A stretch of DNA of 64,000 bases from Pilimelia terevasa. GTDB taxonomy: Bacteria; Actinomycetota; Actinomycetes; Mycobacteriales; Micromonosporaceae. The translations under genes were made by a program, and so were the position numbers. A model generated the notes under the pieces. The model was given only the letters and a program-made list of their open reading frames with translations, was not told where the DNA came from and searched no databases. Positions 9,721 to 17,520 of this stretch are shown in pieces (position 1 is the first letter of the stretch; every line of letters begins with the position of its first letter). The stretch lies in assembly GCF_014647915.1 (NCBI RefSeq), contig NZ_BMQC01000011.1, positions 62,001 through 126,000 of the forward strand. The letters are read 5' to 3'.

Positions 9721-10062
9721 GTCGTGACGTTCCCGTATCCCTGTCTGTGTCTGAGCGTCAGCCGACAAACTGTATCGAGTAGCCGGAGTAGCCAGGCCCC
9801 TTTGCCGCCGTACGTGTTGCGGCTGCCCGATTTGCGACGCTGTCAACGGAAGCCCAGCCGAGCAAGCCGCCGATCACGCGCGGTGCGCCTCATTGATCCG
9901 ACCAGGTGGCGATGCCAAGCGTCGGGGATGTCCGGGGCTGGTGCACGAAGGGGCAGTCGAAGTGCGTGCCACGAAGCTGCACGCGACGATCGGTGGTCGC
10001 AATCGCTGCTCAACCAGGCCCTGAAGCTTCGGTTTGCCGTCGCAATTGCCGGACCTAATGCG
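9721..10062. other. intergenic region upstream of hamA
   Basis: About 340 bases between the start of hamA and the end of the lanthipeptide operon, both on the minus strand. An open frame on the plus strand (from 9724) has no ribosome binding site and no protein-like pattern, and I do not call it. The region should contain the hamA promoter and the terminator of the lanthipeptide operon, but I cannot point to either. Confidence 0.5.
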
Positions 10063-10821
10063 TCAGGGGCGATCGCTCCCGAATGTCGCTTCGTGGCCGG
10101 CGTGGGCGAGCGCGGCTTGGGTTGTGGCGGCGAGCCCGAGCCGGTTCCAGTGGAAGATCACGTGTAGCGCGAGGACGGCGCGGAGTCCGCGTGTGAGCCT
10201 GCCTGCTTCTCGGGTGCGCTGGAGGGTTGCGCCTGCGTTGATGAATGCGGCGTGCCATTCGTCGGTGGTGCGAACGGTACCGGTGATGAGTTGCCCGACG
10301 CTCCTGATGAAGCCGCCCCACGTGTGGCTGCTGGGCGGCTGTGTGAAGTGCTCGGCGCGGTGCTCGGCCACGCGTGCCCAGACGTCGCCTTGCTCGTTGA
10401 GGTCGAGTCCTGCGCCGCGCATGAGCGCCGTACACAGCACCAGTGACCGTTCCCGCCGGTCGGTCGGCTGGTGCTGGAGGTACCGCAGGAGGTGGCGGCT
10501 GTCCTGGTGGAACAGGGTGTGCGAGGTCGTCATCGCCTCTGTGCCGCCGAACGCGTGCGTCTCGGGTTCGTAGATGTCGGGGGTCCAGCTCACGCCGTCG
10601 GTGATCAGCTCGTGTGCCCGTTGCTGGCTGTGCTGCTGGTCGGGGGGTAGGTATCGGATGCGCCAGGCGCCCTTCCGGATGTACCACCACGAGGTGATCA
10701 GTCCGCTGGACTGGGCGGCTGGGAGAACTCGGTTCAGGTGTTCGATCGCCCGGAGTTCACGCTCGCGGGCGTCCTGGCCGGGGTAGTTGATGTTGATCTG
10801 TTGCCAGAGGCTGTCGTCCAT
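10063..10821 (-). CDS. SpaB_C / thiopeptide-type bacteriocin biosynthesis protein
   Basis: A 252-residue stand-alone version of the domain that ends LanB dehydratases (SpaB_C, thiopeptide-type bacteriocin biosynthesis domain). The start at 10821 (MDDSLWQQININYPG) lies 17 bases past the cyclase stop. The N-terminal pattern WQQININYPG, then HLNRVLPAAQSSGLITSWWY and KGAWRIRYL, is characteristic. In LanB enzymes this domain eliminates glutamate from glutamylated Ser/Thr. The LanB of this operon already has its own copy, so this extra one may act on a different residue, assist, or be a scaffold. It is the last gene of the operon. Confidence 0.78.
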   Translation of the reverse strand: MDDSLWQQININYPGQDARERELRAIEHLNRVLPAAQSSGLITSWWYIRKGAWRIRYLPPDQQHSQQRAHELITDGVSWTPDIYEPETHAFGGTEAMTTSHTLFHQDSRHLLRYLQHQPTDRRERSLVLCTALMRGAGLDLNEQGDVWARVAEHRAEHFTQPPSSHTWGGFIRSVGQLITGTVRTTDEWHAAFINAGATLQRTREAGRLTRGLRAVLALHVIFHWNRLGLAATTQAALAHAGHEATFGSDRP

Positions 10822-10837
10822 GGGTGGGCCTTTCGCG

Positions 10838-11914
10838 TCAGGCGATGAGGAGGCAGGCGTCCCAGGCGGTTGCGGTGGTGCCCATTCCGGCGAGGGCGGC
10901 ACCGGTGGTCCCGGTCAGCAGCCCCAGGGGTTCGTCCGCGTCGCCGGTGGCCCGCTGGTGGAGAGCCGCGATGGTGTTGAGCGGTGTCGGGGTGAGCGCG
11001 TCGGCGGCGATGCGCCTGGCGGTGGCCAGGAGTCCTGCGGTGCCGTGGCATAGGCCGCCCTCGACGAGCCGACCGGTCTGGTCCGGGTCGGTGACGCAGC
11101 AAGCGAAGGCCGTCTCGGCACGGTTCTGCCGGTCGGGTTCGTGCAGGGCCTGCGCGGCGAGCTGTTGGGCGCGGGCGATGCCGGGGGTGCCGTAGCACCA
11201 GGACGGCCGCAGCGGTGTCTGCTGGGTCGGGGCCCCACGGTTCACGTCGGTGAGGGTGAGGGTCTGTGGCCACCAGATCGCGCCGTCGGTGTTCTGTTGC
11301 CAGGTGTCGAGCCATCGGCAGATCCGCTGGATCGCCTCGGAGTGCCCATTGACGGTGATGCCGTCGCGCAAGGTGAGTGCGAGCAGCGCGAGCGGGCCGG
11401 TGATGCCGTGGGCGATGCCGTGGTTGGCGTGGCCGCCGACCGGCGGCGGTTGGTCGCGTTCGGGGCTGTTGCAGCACCACCAGCCGGGAAGTTCAGCTTG
11501 GGGTTCGGTGAGCCGGACGAGGTACTCCAGGACGTCGCGGAGCAGGTCGAGGTCGCCGATCCGGCGTAGGGCGACCCCGAGGCCGGTCAGTCCGCGGATC
11601 AGGTCGTACTCGGCGAAGTGCGGCAGCGCGCCGCGGTCGATGCGGCGGTGCGCCGCCTCCAGCCGCTGCCGGGTGACCATGACGGTGCCCTCAGCGGTGG
11701 TGGCCTTGGCTTGGGCGAGGCCGGGGTGGTCGGCGGCGGCGAGGACGAACGCGAGCGCGGGGGCGCCGTAGAAGAGGCTCGCTCCGGCCGCGATGCTGAC
11801 GCCGCCCACGGTGGCCTGCCGTAGGGCGTCGCGCGCTGCGGGCCAGTTGCCGGTCTCCAGGTGCAGCAGGGCGACGCCGGCAGCTCCGTCGGCGAGCGAC
11901 TGCCCCGCGCTCAT
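10838..11914 (-). CDS. lanthipeptide cyclase LanC
   Basis: A 358-residue LanC-like zinc cyclase that adds cysteine thiols to dehydrated Ser/Thr, forming lanthionine rings. Zinc and catalytic residues are in place: GHANHGIAHG near residues 161-170, Cys240 in SWCYGTPG, and the Cys-His pair at 289-290 in GLCHGTAG. The glycine-rich repeats of the alpha/alpha toroid (IRGLTGLGVALRRIG, HGITGPLALL) are visible. It is slightly short at the N-terminus compared with typical LanC proteins of about 400 residues. Its ATG overlaps the stop of the dehydratase gene by 4 bases, so the two are translationally coupled. Confidence 0.93.
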   Translation of the reverse strand: MSAGQSLADGAAGVALLHLETGNWPAARDALRQATVGGVSIAAGASLFYGAPALAFVLAAADHPGLAQAKATTAEGTVMVTRQRLEAAHRRIDRGALPHFAEYDLIRGLTGLGVALRRIGDLDLLRDVLEYLVRLTEPQAELPGWWCCNSPERDQPPPVGGHANHGIAHGITGPLALLALTLRDGITVNGHSEAIQRICRWLDTWQQNTDGAIWWPQTLTLTDVNRGAPTQQTPLRPSWCYGTPGIARAQQLAAQALHEPDRQNRAETAFACCVTDPDQTGRLVEGGLCHGTAGLLATARRIAADALTPTPLNTIAALHQRATGDADEPLGLLTGTTGAALAGMGTTATAWDACLLIA

Positions 11915-14652
11915 GCCGTCCGCCTCGCGTGGGCGGTGTGGGCGACGGTGCGGGCCAGGCGCAGGCAGTGCTGCTCGGATGCGGTGCCGACACCGATCAT
12001 GCGGGCGTGGTGCAGGTGCAGCAGGTCGCCGAGTACCTGGTCCGGGTCGAGCCCGTCCGCCTCGACCAGCGCCCGATAGGTGGCCAACGCTGAGGCCAGG
12101 CGCTCGTCGTGGAACGGGACTCGAGCGGCGTCGAGCTGGGCCGGATCCAGCCGCGGGCCGGTGTGTCGGGGGACGTGCGTGGTCAACCAGCGCAGGCCAT
12201 CGCCGGTGAACCCGTCAGCGATGGTGATCATGCTGGCGGCGGTGTTGGCCTGCCGGTCGCCGGTCAGCCGGCGCAGGGCGGCGTGGGAGTCGGCGGCGAA
12301 CACGACCTCGGCCGCCGCCAGGATCGGCCCGACGCCGTGCCGGGTCTCCGGCCGGTACTGATGCAGGCTGTAGTCCTGGACGACGGCATCGCCGTGAAGT
12401 TCCTCCACCCAGCGGGCGAGGTGGCGGGCGGCGTCCGCGAACCGGTCGACGTGCGGAAGCGGGATGCGCAGCCGCAGGTGGGGTTCGGGCTCGGGGTACC
12501 GCAGGAACCACCAGCCCGGCGGTAGGTAGTCGGCGGCGCGTCCGGCGAGGTCGGCGAGGATGGCGTCGACCCGCCCGTACAGGCGGGCCTCCAGCCACCT
12601 CGACCGGCCGGGCAGGTGCACGACGGTGCTCGCCCGCCGGGCGGAACGAGGCGGTCGGGTGGCCGGCGCAGGGTCGGTGAGGGTGAGCATCAGCTCGGCG
12701 GGGCGGTTGTCGATCCAGCCCGCCGGACCAGGCGCCTCGGTGATCACGGCGCGGCCATGCCGGTCGAGGTGCTCGCGCAGGACCGCCAAGTGCGCGGGCT
12801 GGTCCAGGTCGAGGCGCAGTTGTACGTCGTCGCCGCCGATGAGGACGTGCTGCGGAATGTGCCACTGGTGCTGGTGGCGCTGCCACGCGTCCCGCCACTG
12901 CGGCCATTCGGCGGTGCGAGCCGGGACCGCGGTGGGCTCGATGGTCCAGCGGGCCGGGTGCAGAATGCTGCGTCCGCGCCGCACGCGGGGTAGGAACGGC
13001 AGGCCGGCGGCGTGCCCCCAGTCGAACCGGGTGCACGGCGAGTTGTAGGCGGTCCAGATCTCGGCCAGGAACCGCGTCAGCGGCTGCTGAAGCGACGGGA
13101 GCACGCTGTTGCACAGCAACGGCTCGACCGGCTGGCCGGTGCTCCGGGACACCAGCCACAGCCGCCGGCCGTCTCCGGTGACCGCCAGATCCGCCACGGT
13201 CCACGGCGGCGCGGGATGGAAGTCGCCGACCGGGAGCACCGGCAGCAGCTCGGGCGTACGGGCCAGGGCCGCGAGGCGGGCGTCCAGCGGCGGGCCGGAC
13301 AGTTGCACGGTGGCCGCGCCGGGCAGGGTGGTCGGCAGCTCGCGGTATACCCGCTGGAACGAGGCGAACTCGGCGGGCGTGAGCAGGTGCAGGAACCGGC
13401 CGGCGGACACCCCGGCGTGCCGTGAGCCGCTGAGCACCGTCAGGACGAACTCGCCGCGGTCCAGATCCCGCAGCGTGTCGGCGGCGAGGGAGAACCGCAG
13501 CTCGCTGTGCGGCACCGATGGCCGGTCGTCGCCGCCGCGCAGCCGCTCGATCAGCGCATCATCCAGGAGCACCTCGGCGCACTCGTCGAGCGCTGATTGC
13601 TGGGCGAGTTGGCCGAGCAGCCGATCCCGGCCGGTGAACTTCGCGGGTGTACGGCGGGTCGATCCGCGGTATCCGGCCGGGAACCCGAGCACGCTGAGCA
13701 CGTCGCGCAGGGGCACGGCCGCTCCCGGCCCCCACCGCTCGATGAACGCTCGGTGGTACTCGACCCAGCCCGGCAGCGGCGGCGCCACCGCCACCAGCGT
13801 CGCCGCGGCCCGCCCGGCCTCGCGCAGCACCGCCGGCGGAAGGGCGACCTCGACATCGGCTCGCAGGTCGACCGCGACCCGCTCACCGGGATCACGCGTC
13901 GTGCCGCCATCCGGTGCGTAGCCGGCAGGGTCGGTGACCATCGCCGGGCGCAGCGCCGACAGCAGCACTCCGGCCTTCACCAGGTCGGCCAGCAGCCGCT
14001 CGGCTGCCGCCGCGCCAGCGCCCGGTCCCGCGATCTTTGCGGCGAGGTCGGCGAACCCGATCGGCGTCCGCGCCGCGTCGATCGCGGTCCGGACCGGGCC
14101 GGTGAGGCGGACCTCGACATCCCACCGCCGGTCACCGTCGGTGCGGGCGTACGGCAGCACCCACCGCCCGGCGCGCTCGTACCCGAGGGAGTTGGTCATC
14201 ACCGCGGCCGTGCGCAACGCGGCGAGGTTCTGCTCGACGCGCGCGGTGTGCTCGGCGATGACTTCGCCGTCCGGGCGCGCGACCGCCCGATGGGCTTCAC
14301 CCACCCGGACGCTCGCGCGGGTACCGAAGTTGACGGGGGCCACTCCGACTAAGGTGCCGAACGGGGTCGCGCGGGTGGTCCACCGCAGCAGGTACCTAAC
14401 TGCCGTTCCCACGAGGCGGCGCAGCCGGTGCTCCTCGATCGGCTCACCGGACACGACTTGAGTGATCCGCCCGGCGAGGTCCGGCGCTGCGGAGGTCACC
14501 GCCGCCGCGAATTGCGGCGATGCCCAGACCGCGGCGAGCCAGGTGCGCCACTCGTCCGGTCCGGCCGAGGCCGGGTCCGGCCAGGCGGGCAGGACCAGAT
14601 CGTTGGGGTAGGAGGCGACTCGGATCAGCGCCGCACCGGCTGCGGAAATCAC
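11911..14652 (-). CDS. class I lanthipeptide dehydratase LanB
   Basis: A 913-residue LanB. The first two thirds match the glutamylation domain (MISAAGAALIRVASYPNDLV, RYLLRWTTRATPFGTLVGVA, GRDRLLGQLAQQ). The last 220 residues match the elimination (SpaB_C) domain (WLEARLYGRVDAILADLAG, WWFLRYPEPEPHLRLRI, VQDYSLHQYRPETRHGVG). It dehydrates Ser and Thr of the precursor core using glutamyl-tRNA, in the cytoplasm. It follows the precursor gene by 72 bases and overlaps lanC by 4. The length is close to full-size LanB proteins, and no lesion is visible. Confidence 0.93.
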   Translation of the reverse strand: MISAAGAALIRVASYPNDLVLPAWPDPASAGPDEWRTWLAAVWASPQFAAAVTSAAPDLAGRITQVVSGEPIEEHRLRRLVGTAVRYLLRWTTRATPFGTLVGVAPVNFGTRASVRVGEAHRAVARPDGEVIAEHTARVEQNLAALRTAAVMTNSLGYERAGRWVLPYARTDGDRRWDVEVRLTGPVRTAIDAARTPIGFADLAAKIAGPGAGAAAAERLLADLVKAGVLLSALRPAMVTDPAGYAPDGGTTRDPGERVAVDLRADVEVALPPAVLREAGRAAATLVAVAPPLPGWVEYHRAFIERWGPGAAVPLRDVLSVLGFPAGYRGSTRRTPAKFTGRDRLLGQLAQQSALDECAEVLLDDALIERLRGGDDRPSVPHSELRFSLAADTLRDLDRGEFVLTVLSGSRHAGVSAGRFLHLLTPAEFASFQRVYRELPTTLPGAATVQLSGPPLDARLAALARTPELLPVLPVGDFHPAPPWTVADLAVTGDGRRLWLVSRSTGQPVEPLLCNSVLPSLQQPLTRFLAEIWTAYNSPCTRFDWGHAAGLPFLPRVRRGRSILHPARWTIEPTAVPARTAEWPQWRDAWQRHQHQWHIPQHVLIGGDDVQLRLDLDQPAHLAVLREHLDRHGRAVITEAPGPAGWIDNRPAELMLTLTDPAPATRPPRSARRASTVVHLPGRSRWLEARLYGRVDAILADLAGRAADYLPPGWWFLRYPEPEPHLRLRIPLPHVDRFADAARHLARWVEELHGDAVVQDYSLHQYRPETRHGVGPILAAAEVVFAADSHAALRRLTGDRQANTAASMITIADGFTGDGLRWLTTHVPRHTGPRLDPAQLDAARVPFHDERLASALATYRALVEADGLDPDQVLGDLLHLHHARMIGVGTASEQHCLRLARTVAHTAHARRTA

Positions 14653-14724
14653 GCTTGCACCACCGAGGGGGTCGGCGGGTCCGGCGCCGCGCGGGCGCCG
14701 GACCCGGTACGAGGGGTTGGGGGG

Positions 14725-14883
14725 TCAGTTGCCGCCGTCGCAGCGGGTGGTGCCGGCGTTGGAGCCGGTGTTGCCCGACCCGCAGCCGTCACTGGTGTTG
14801 GTGGAGTAGCCGCTGGCGGCGGGGCCGGCGTCGACCAGGCTGACGTCGAGGACGAACTCTTCTTCGATGGTCGTGTCGCTCAT
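14725..14883 (-). CDS. FxLD-family lanthipeptide precursor, 52 aa
   Basis: A short gene between the methyltransferase and LanB. The ATG at 14883 is preceded by AGAGAGG at a good distance and lies 12 bases past the methyltransferase stop. The leader starts MSDTTIEEEFVLDVSLVD; FVLD is the FxLD recognition motif used by LanB enzymes. The likely core follows AGPAA: about ten Ser/Thr and two Cys (34 and 48), in SDGCGSGNTG and TTRCDGG. Both cysteines are next to Asp-Gly (Asp32-Gly33, Asp49-Gly50), the sequence most prone to succinimide formation, which fits the adjacent isoaspartate-forming methyltransferase. Up to two lanthionine rings are possible. The leader cleavage site is not certain. Confidence 0.9.
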   Translation of the reverse strand: MSDTTIEEEFVLDVSLVDAGPAASGYSTNTSDGCGSGNTGSNAGTTRCDGGN

Positions 14884-14895
14884 GGGCTTGCCTCT

Positions 14896-16137
14896 CTATG
14901 AAGGGTTGAAGGCGAGGACGATGCGGCTGTGCCGCTTGTCCAGCACCGTCCCGGCCGGCAGGTCGCCGTCGGGAGTACCAGCGGGCGCGACATGCAGCAC
15001 CGGCGAGGGCGTGCCGGCGTCCAGCCACGCGCGCATCTGCTCGACCATCCGCCCCGCCGCCGCGGCAGCAGCCGGCCCGTGCGCGCGGGCGCCCACGTCG
15101 AACAGGTCACCGGTCCAGGTCAGGTCCGAGCGGTAGCAGAAGGTGCCGTCGGCCAGCGCGGCGGGCGTGCCGAACCGCCACGCCGGGGCGACGCGGCCGG
15201 CGTCGATGGCCTCCTGCTGCGCGGTGAGCACCACGAACTGCTGCCCGTCGTCGGTGGTGCGGGCGGCCAGCCACAGGTCGAGGTCGGCCAGGACCGTGCG
15301 CGCCGGCAGGCTCGCACCGGCCCACTCCTGCACCGGCGGCTGGGCCAGCAGCGCGCTGACCGCCTGGGTGTCGATCTGCTGGCCGAGTTCGTCCAGCCGC
15401 AGGTGCACGCCCTGCGCGATGTCGACGAAACGCATCTCGTGGGCGCCGGCCCCCTGCATGGACACGAACCCGCACAGCCGCTGGCTGCGGCTGACCAGCC
15501 GGTCACCGGTGCGGCGCAGCGCCCACGAGCGAGTCATCCCGAAGGTGCGCAGCGGCACCACCAGGGTGCCGTGCTCGGCGAGCTGGGCGGTCCACGCCGG
15601 CGGGATGTCCCACGCCCCGACCGTCACAATGATCAGGTCGTAGAGGCGACCGTCGGCGATCGGCTGTTCGGCGTCGGCGCACACCACGCGCACGTCGTCG
15701 TAGCCAGCCGCGATCAGGCAGGCGGTAGCGCGGTCGGTGACGTCGCTGTCGATGTCCACTGTCGTCACCGATCCCGCCGGCCCGACCAGCTCGGAAAGCA
15801 GGGCCGCGTTGTAGCCGCCGGAGCCGATCTCCAGCACGTGCCGGCCGCACAGTCCACCGTCCACGGCGTCGGCGGCCTGGCCGAGCATCTCCGCGATCAG
15901 CCACGGCGCCGACACCGAGCTGATCGCCTCGTCGCCGCGCCGCTTGGTGACCACCGCCTCATCGGCGCGGTACGCCTGGGTCAGCGGGGCGTCCGGGGTG
16001 AACAGGTGGCGGGGGACGGCGCGCAACGCCGCCTCCACCTCGGGTCGCATCGTCAGCCCCTTGTCCCCGTGGTCGGAGACGAGCTGGTCGACCATCGCGG
16101 TATGCAGGTCCTCGCTCGGCATGGTGTCGACGCTCAC
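14896..16137 (-). CDS. FxLD-system O-methyltransferase (LanS_A / PCMT-like)
   Basis: A protein of about 413 residues related to protein-L-isoaspartate O-methyltransferase, of the type paired with FxLD lanthipeptides (the characterised relative is OlvSA). It methylates an Asp side chain inside the ring-containing peptide; collapse to succinimide and hydrolysis give isoaspartate. The signature VEAALRAVPRHLFTPDAPL, the switch region ISSVSAPWLIAEML and the SAM motif VLEIGSGGYNAALL are present, plus a C-terminal extension of about 200 residues typical of the FxLD group. I prefer the GTG at 16137, with GAGGAG nine bases upstream; the frame is open to 16170. It is the first clear biosynthetic gene of the operon. 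Confidence 0.9.
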   Translation of the reverse strand: MSVDTMPSEDLHTAMVDQLVSDHGDKGLTMRPEVEAALRAVPRHLFTPDAPLTQAYRADEAVVTKRRGDEAISSVSAPWLIAEMLGQAADAVDGGLCGRHVLEIGSGGYNAALLSELVGPAGSVTTVDIDSDVTDRATACLIAAGYDDVRVVCADAEQPIADGRLYDLIIVTVGAWDIPPAWTAQLAEHGTLVVPLRTFGMTRSWALRRTGDRLVSRSQRLCGFVSMQGAGAHEMRFVDIAQGVHLRLDELGQQIDTQAVSALLAQPPVQEWAGASLPARTVLADLDLWLAARTTDDGQQFVVLTAQQEAIDAGRVAPAWRFGTPAALADGTFCYRSDLTWTGDLFDVGARAHGPAAAAAAGRMVEQMRAWLDAGTPSPVLHVAPAGTPDGDLPAGTVLDKRHSRIVLAFNPS

Positions 16138-16245
16138 TGGGATGCACTCCTCTTCCATCAGGGCCGCCACGTGGGACGGCTCGGCTTCGGGCTGTTCGGG
16201 CTCAACACCGGGCTGAGCGACGGGACTCGAGATCGGCTTGCGCGG

Positions 16246-16395
16246 TCACGGCTGGCGGGTACGCGATGTCGTCGGCATGCGCGCGGGCGGTGTGGTGTCG
16301 GGGACAACAGGCGCCGGAGCCGCGAACGCCGCGGCCACCGGCTCGGATCGGACCGTGCCGGCGCGTCGCAGTTCGTCGATGGTGGGCTCGGTCAT
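16246..16395 (-). CDS. 49-aa ORF, apparent remnant of a second FxLD methyltransferase
   Basis: The ATG at 16395 overlaps the stop of the upstream 105-residue gene (ATGA), and GGGAG lies seven bases before it, so it is probably translated. The sequence TIDELRRAGTVRSEPVAAAF followed by VVPDTTPP resembles the N-terminus of FxLD methyltransferases, where the pattern is a charged helix, then PxVxAAFxAVPRHxFxPD. The intact methyltransferase 110 bases downstream has the same arrangement (VEAALRAVPRHLFTPD). After that the similarity stops and the frame ends. I read it as a truncated duplicate of the enzyme; a small independent peptide is the alternative. Confidence 0.45.
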   Translation of the reverse strand: MTEPTIDELRRAGTVRSEPVAAAFAAPAPVVPDTTPPARMPTTSRTRQP

Positions 16396-16709
16396 CGGTG
16401 GCTCCCGGGTTGGGTTGTCGTGGGAAGGAGGCGCAGGTGGGCGGGCGGCGTGCTCCGGGTGGCCAACCGTCGTCGGCCGGGAGCGGATGCGCTCGAGTCA
16501 GCGCCGTCGCCCGGCTGGGTCCCGGCGGTCGGGGCGGCGGTGTGCCGGCCGGGGACGGCGAGGACAGCAGCCGCGCGGCGGGCCGCGGGACATGGTGCGG
16601 CGGCCAGGCGGGCGGCGTCGTCCAGGCAGCCGGCGCACCAGCCGCCCGGGTCGGGTCGGTGGATGGCCAGGGTGGCGGCGGCGCGGGTGAGCACGGCGTC
16701 GAGCTGCAC
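16392..16709 (-). CDS. small CxxC protein, 105 aa
   Basis: A protein of about 105 residues that I do not assign to a function. The N-terminal half contains IHRPDPGGWCAGCLDDAARL and, shortly after, a third cysteine in APCPAA, a small metal-binding-like pattern; the C-terminal half is Pro/Arg-rich and low in complexity. I place the start at the GTG at 16709, eight bases past GGAGG, rather than the GTG at 16718, which directly abuts that site. It is the promoter-proximal gene of the lanthipeptide operon, coupled to the 49-aa frame by an ATGA overlap. The operator-like TTGTACAGAT motif lies about 65 bases upstream. Confidence 0.6.
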   Translation of the reverse strand: MQLDAVLTRAAATLAIHRPDPGGWCAGCLDDAARLAAAPCPAARRAAAVLAVPGRHTAAPTAGTQPGDGADSSASAPGRRRLATRSTPPAHLRLLPTTTQPGSHR

Positions 16710-16768
16710 GACGATCACCTCCGGCCGCCTCGGCGCGGCCGGCGGGCGGCTGCCGGCGGCCGGGTGGG

Positions 16769-16783
16769 GTAGTTGTACAGATG
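16769..16783 (-). promoter_or_regulatory. operator-like motif upstream of lanthipeptide operon
   Basis: The plus strand reads GTAGTTGTACAGATG. It matches 12 of 15 bases of each arm of the perfect inverted repeat at 22125-22162, including ten identical bases TTGTACAGAT. It lies between the divergent lanthipeptide operon and the pentapeptide-repeat gene. I infer a binding site for a shared regulator, possibly the XRE protein at 22161-22481, or a shared promoter element. Confidence 0.5.
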
Positions 16784-16834
16784 GCGGCGCGCGCGGCGGC
16801 TTGGCATGTCGGGGCGGCTGGCTACGGTGGGGCC

Positions 16835-17518
16835 ATGGTCGTGCGTTCCCCGCGGCGCGGTGTCACGCGCTGGCAGCCCCCGCAGCCGCCCACCGTCCCC
16901 GCCTCGCTGACCCGCGGGGTACTGCCGGACCACGACTTGGACCATGAGGTGTCCTTCGACCGGGTCGAGTTCGACGGCCTCGACTTGACCGGCCGCCGCG
17001 CGGGCGGGGTGCAGTTCGAGGAGTGCCGGCTGGTCCGTACGGATCTGGCGGAGACGGTGCTGGACCGGTCGCAGTTCTCCGAGTGCATCGCCGAGCAGGC
17101 GAACTGGGCGAATCTGAAGGCCACGAAGTTGACGTTGCTGCGCTGCCGGCTGTCCGGGCTTCGGCTGACCGGCCTGCACTGGGTCGACGGCGGCCTGCGC
17201 GACGTCACGATCTCCGAGTGCCGGGTGGACCTGGCGTCGTTCCGGTTCTCGTCGTTCTCCGCGGTGCTGTTCGAGGACTGCGTCCTGACCGGCGCGGACT
17301 TCACCGGCGCGAAGTTGGGCGGTGCCCGGTTCGTGGGCTGCGACCTGACCGGCGCCCGGTTCCCCGAGGCACAGCTGAAGGGCGCGGAGTTCTCCCGCTG
17401 CACCCTGGCGGACATCGACGGGATTACCAACTTCGCCGGGGCGGTGATCGACAGCCACGACCTGATCGCCCTGTCCTACACGCTGGCTGGGGCGCTGGGC
17501 ATTCAGATCCGCGACTGA
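16835..17518 (+). CDS. pentapeptide-repeat protein
   Basis: A 227-residue right-handed beta-helix protein built from A(D/N)Lxx-type repeats, for example FDGLDLTGRRAGGVQFEECR, CVLTGADFTGAKLGGARFVG and CDLTGARFPEAQLKGAEFSR. The start is the ATG at 16835; upstream in-frame residues lack a ribosome binding site. It diverges from the lanthipeptide operon across a shared 125-base region with the TTGTACAGAT motif and ends three bases from the stop of the convergent carbamoyltransferase gene. Pentapeptide proteins of the MfpA/Qnr type protect DNA gyrase and often sit beside toxin genes, so self-protection is conceivable, but nothing in the sequence fixes the partner. Confidence 0.85.
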   Translation: MVVRSPRRGVTRWQPPQPPTVPASLTRGVLPDHDLDHEVSFDRVEFDGLDLTGRRAGGVQFEECRLVRTDLAETVLDRSQFSECIAEQANWANLKATKLTLLRCRLSGLRLTGLHWVDGGLRDVTISECRVDLASFRFSSFSAVLFEDCVLTGADFTGAKLGGARFVGCDLTGARFPEAQLKGAEFSRCTLADIDGITNFAGAVIDSHDLIALSYTLAGALGIQIRD

Positions 17519-17520
17519 TG

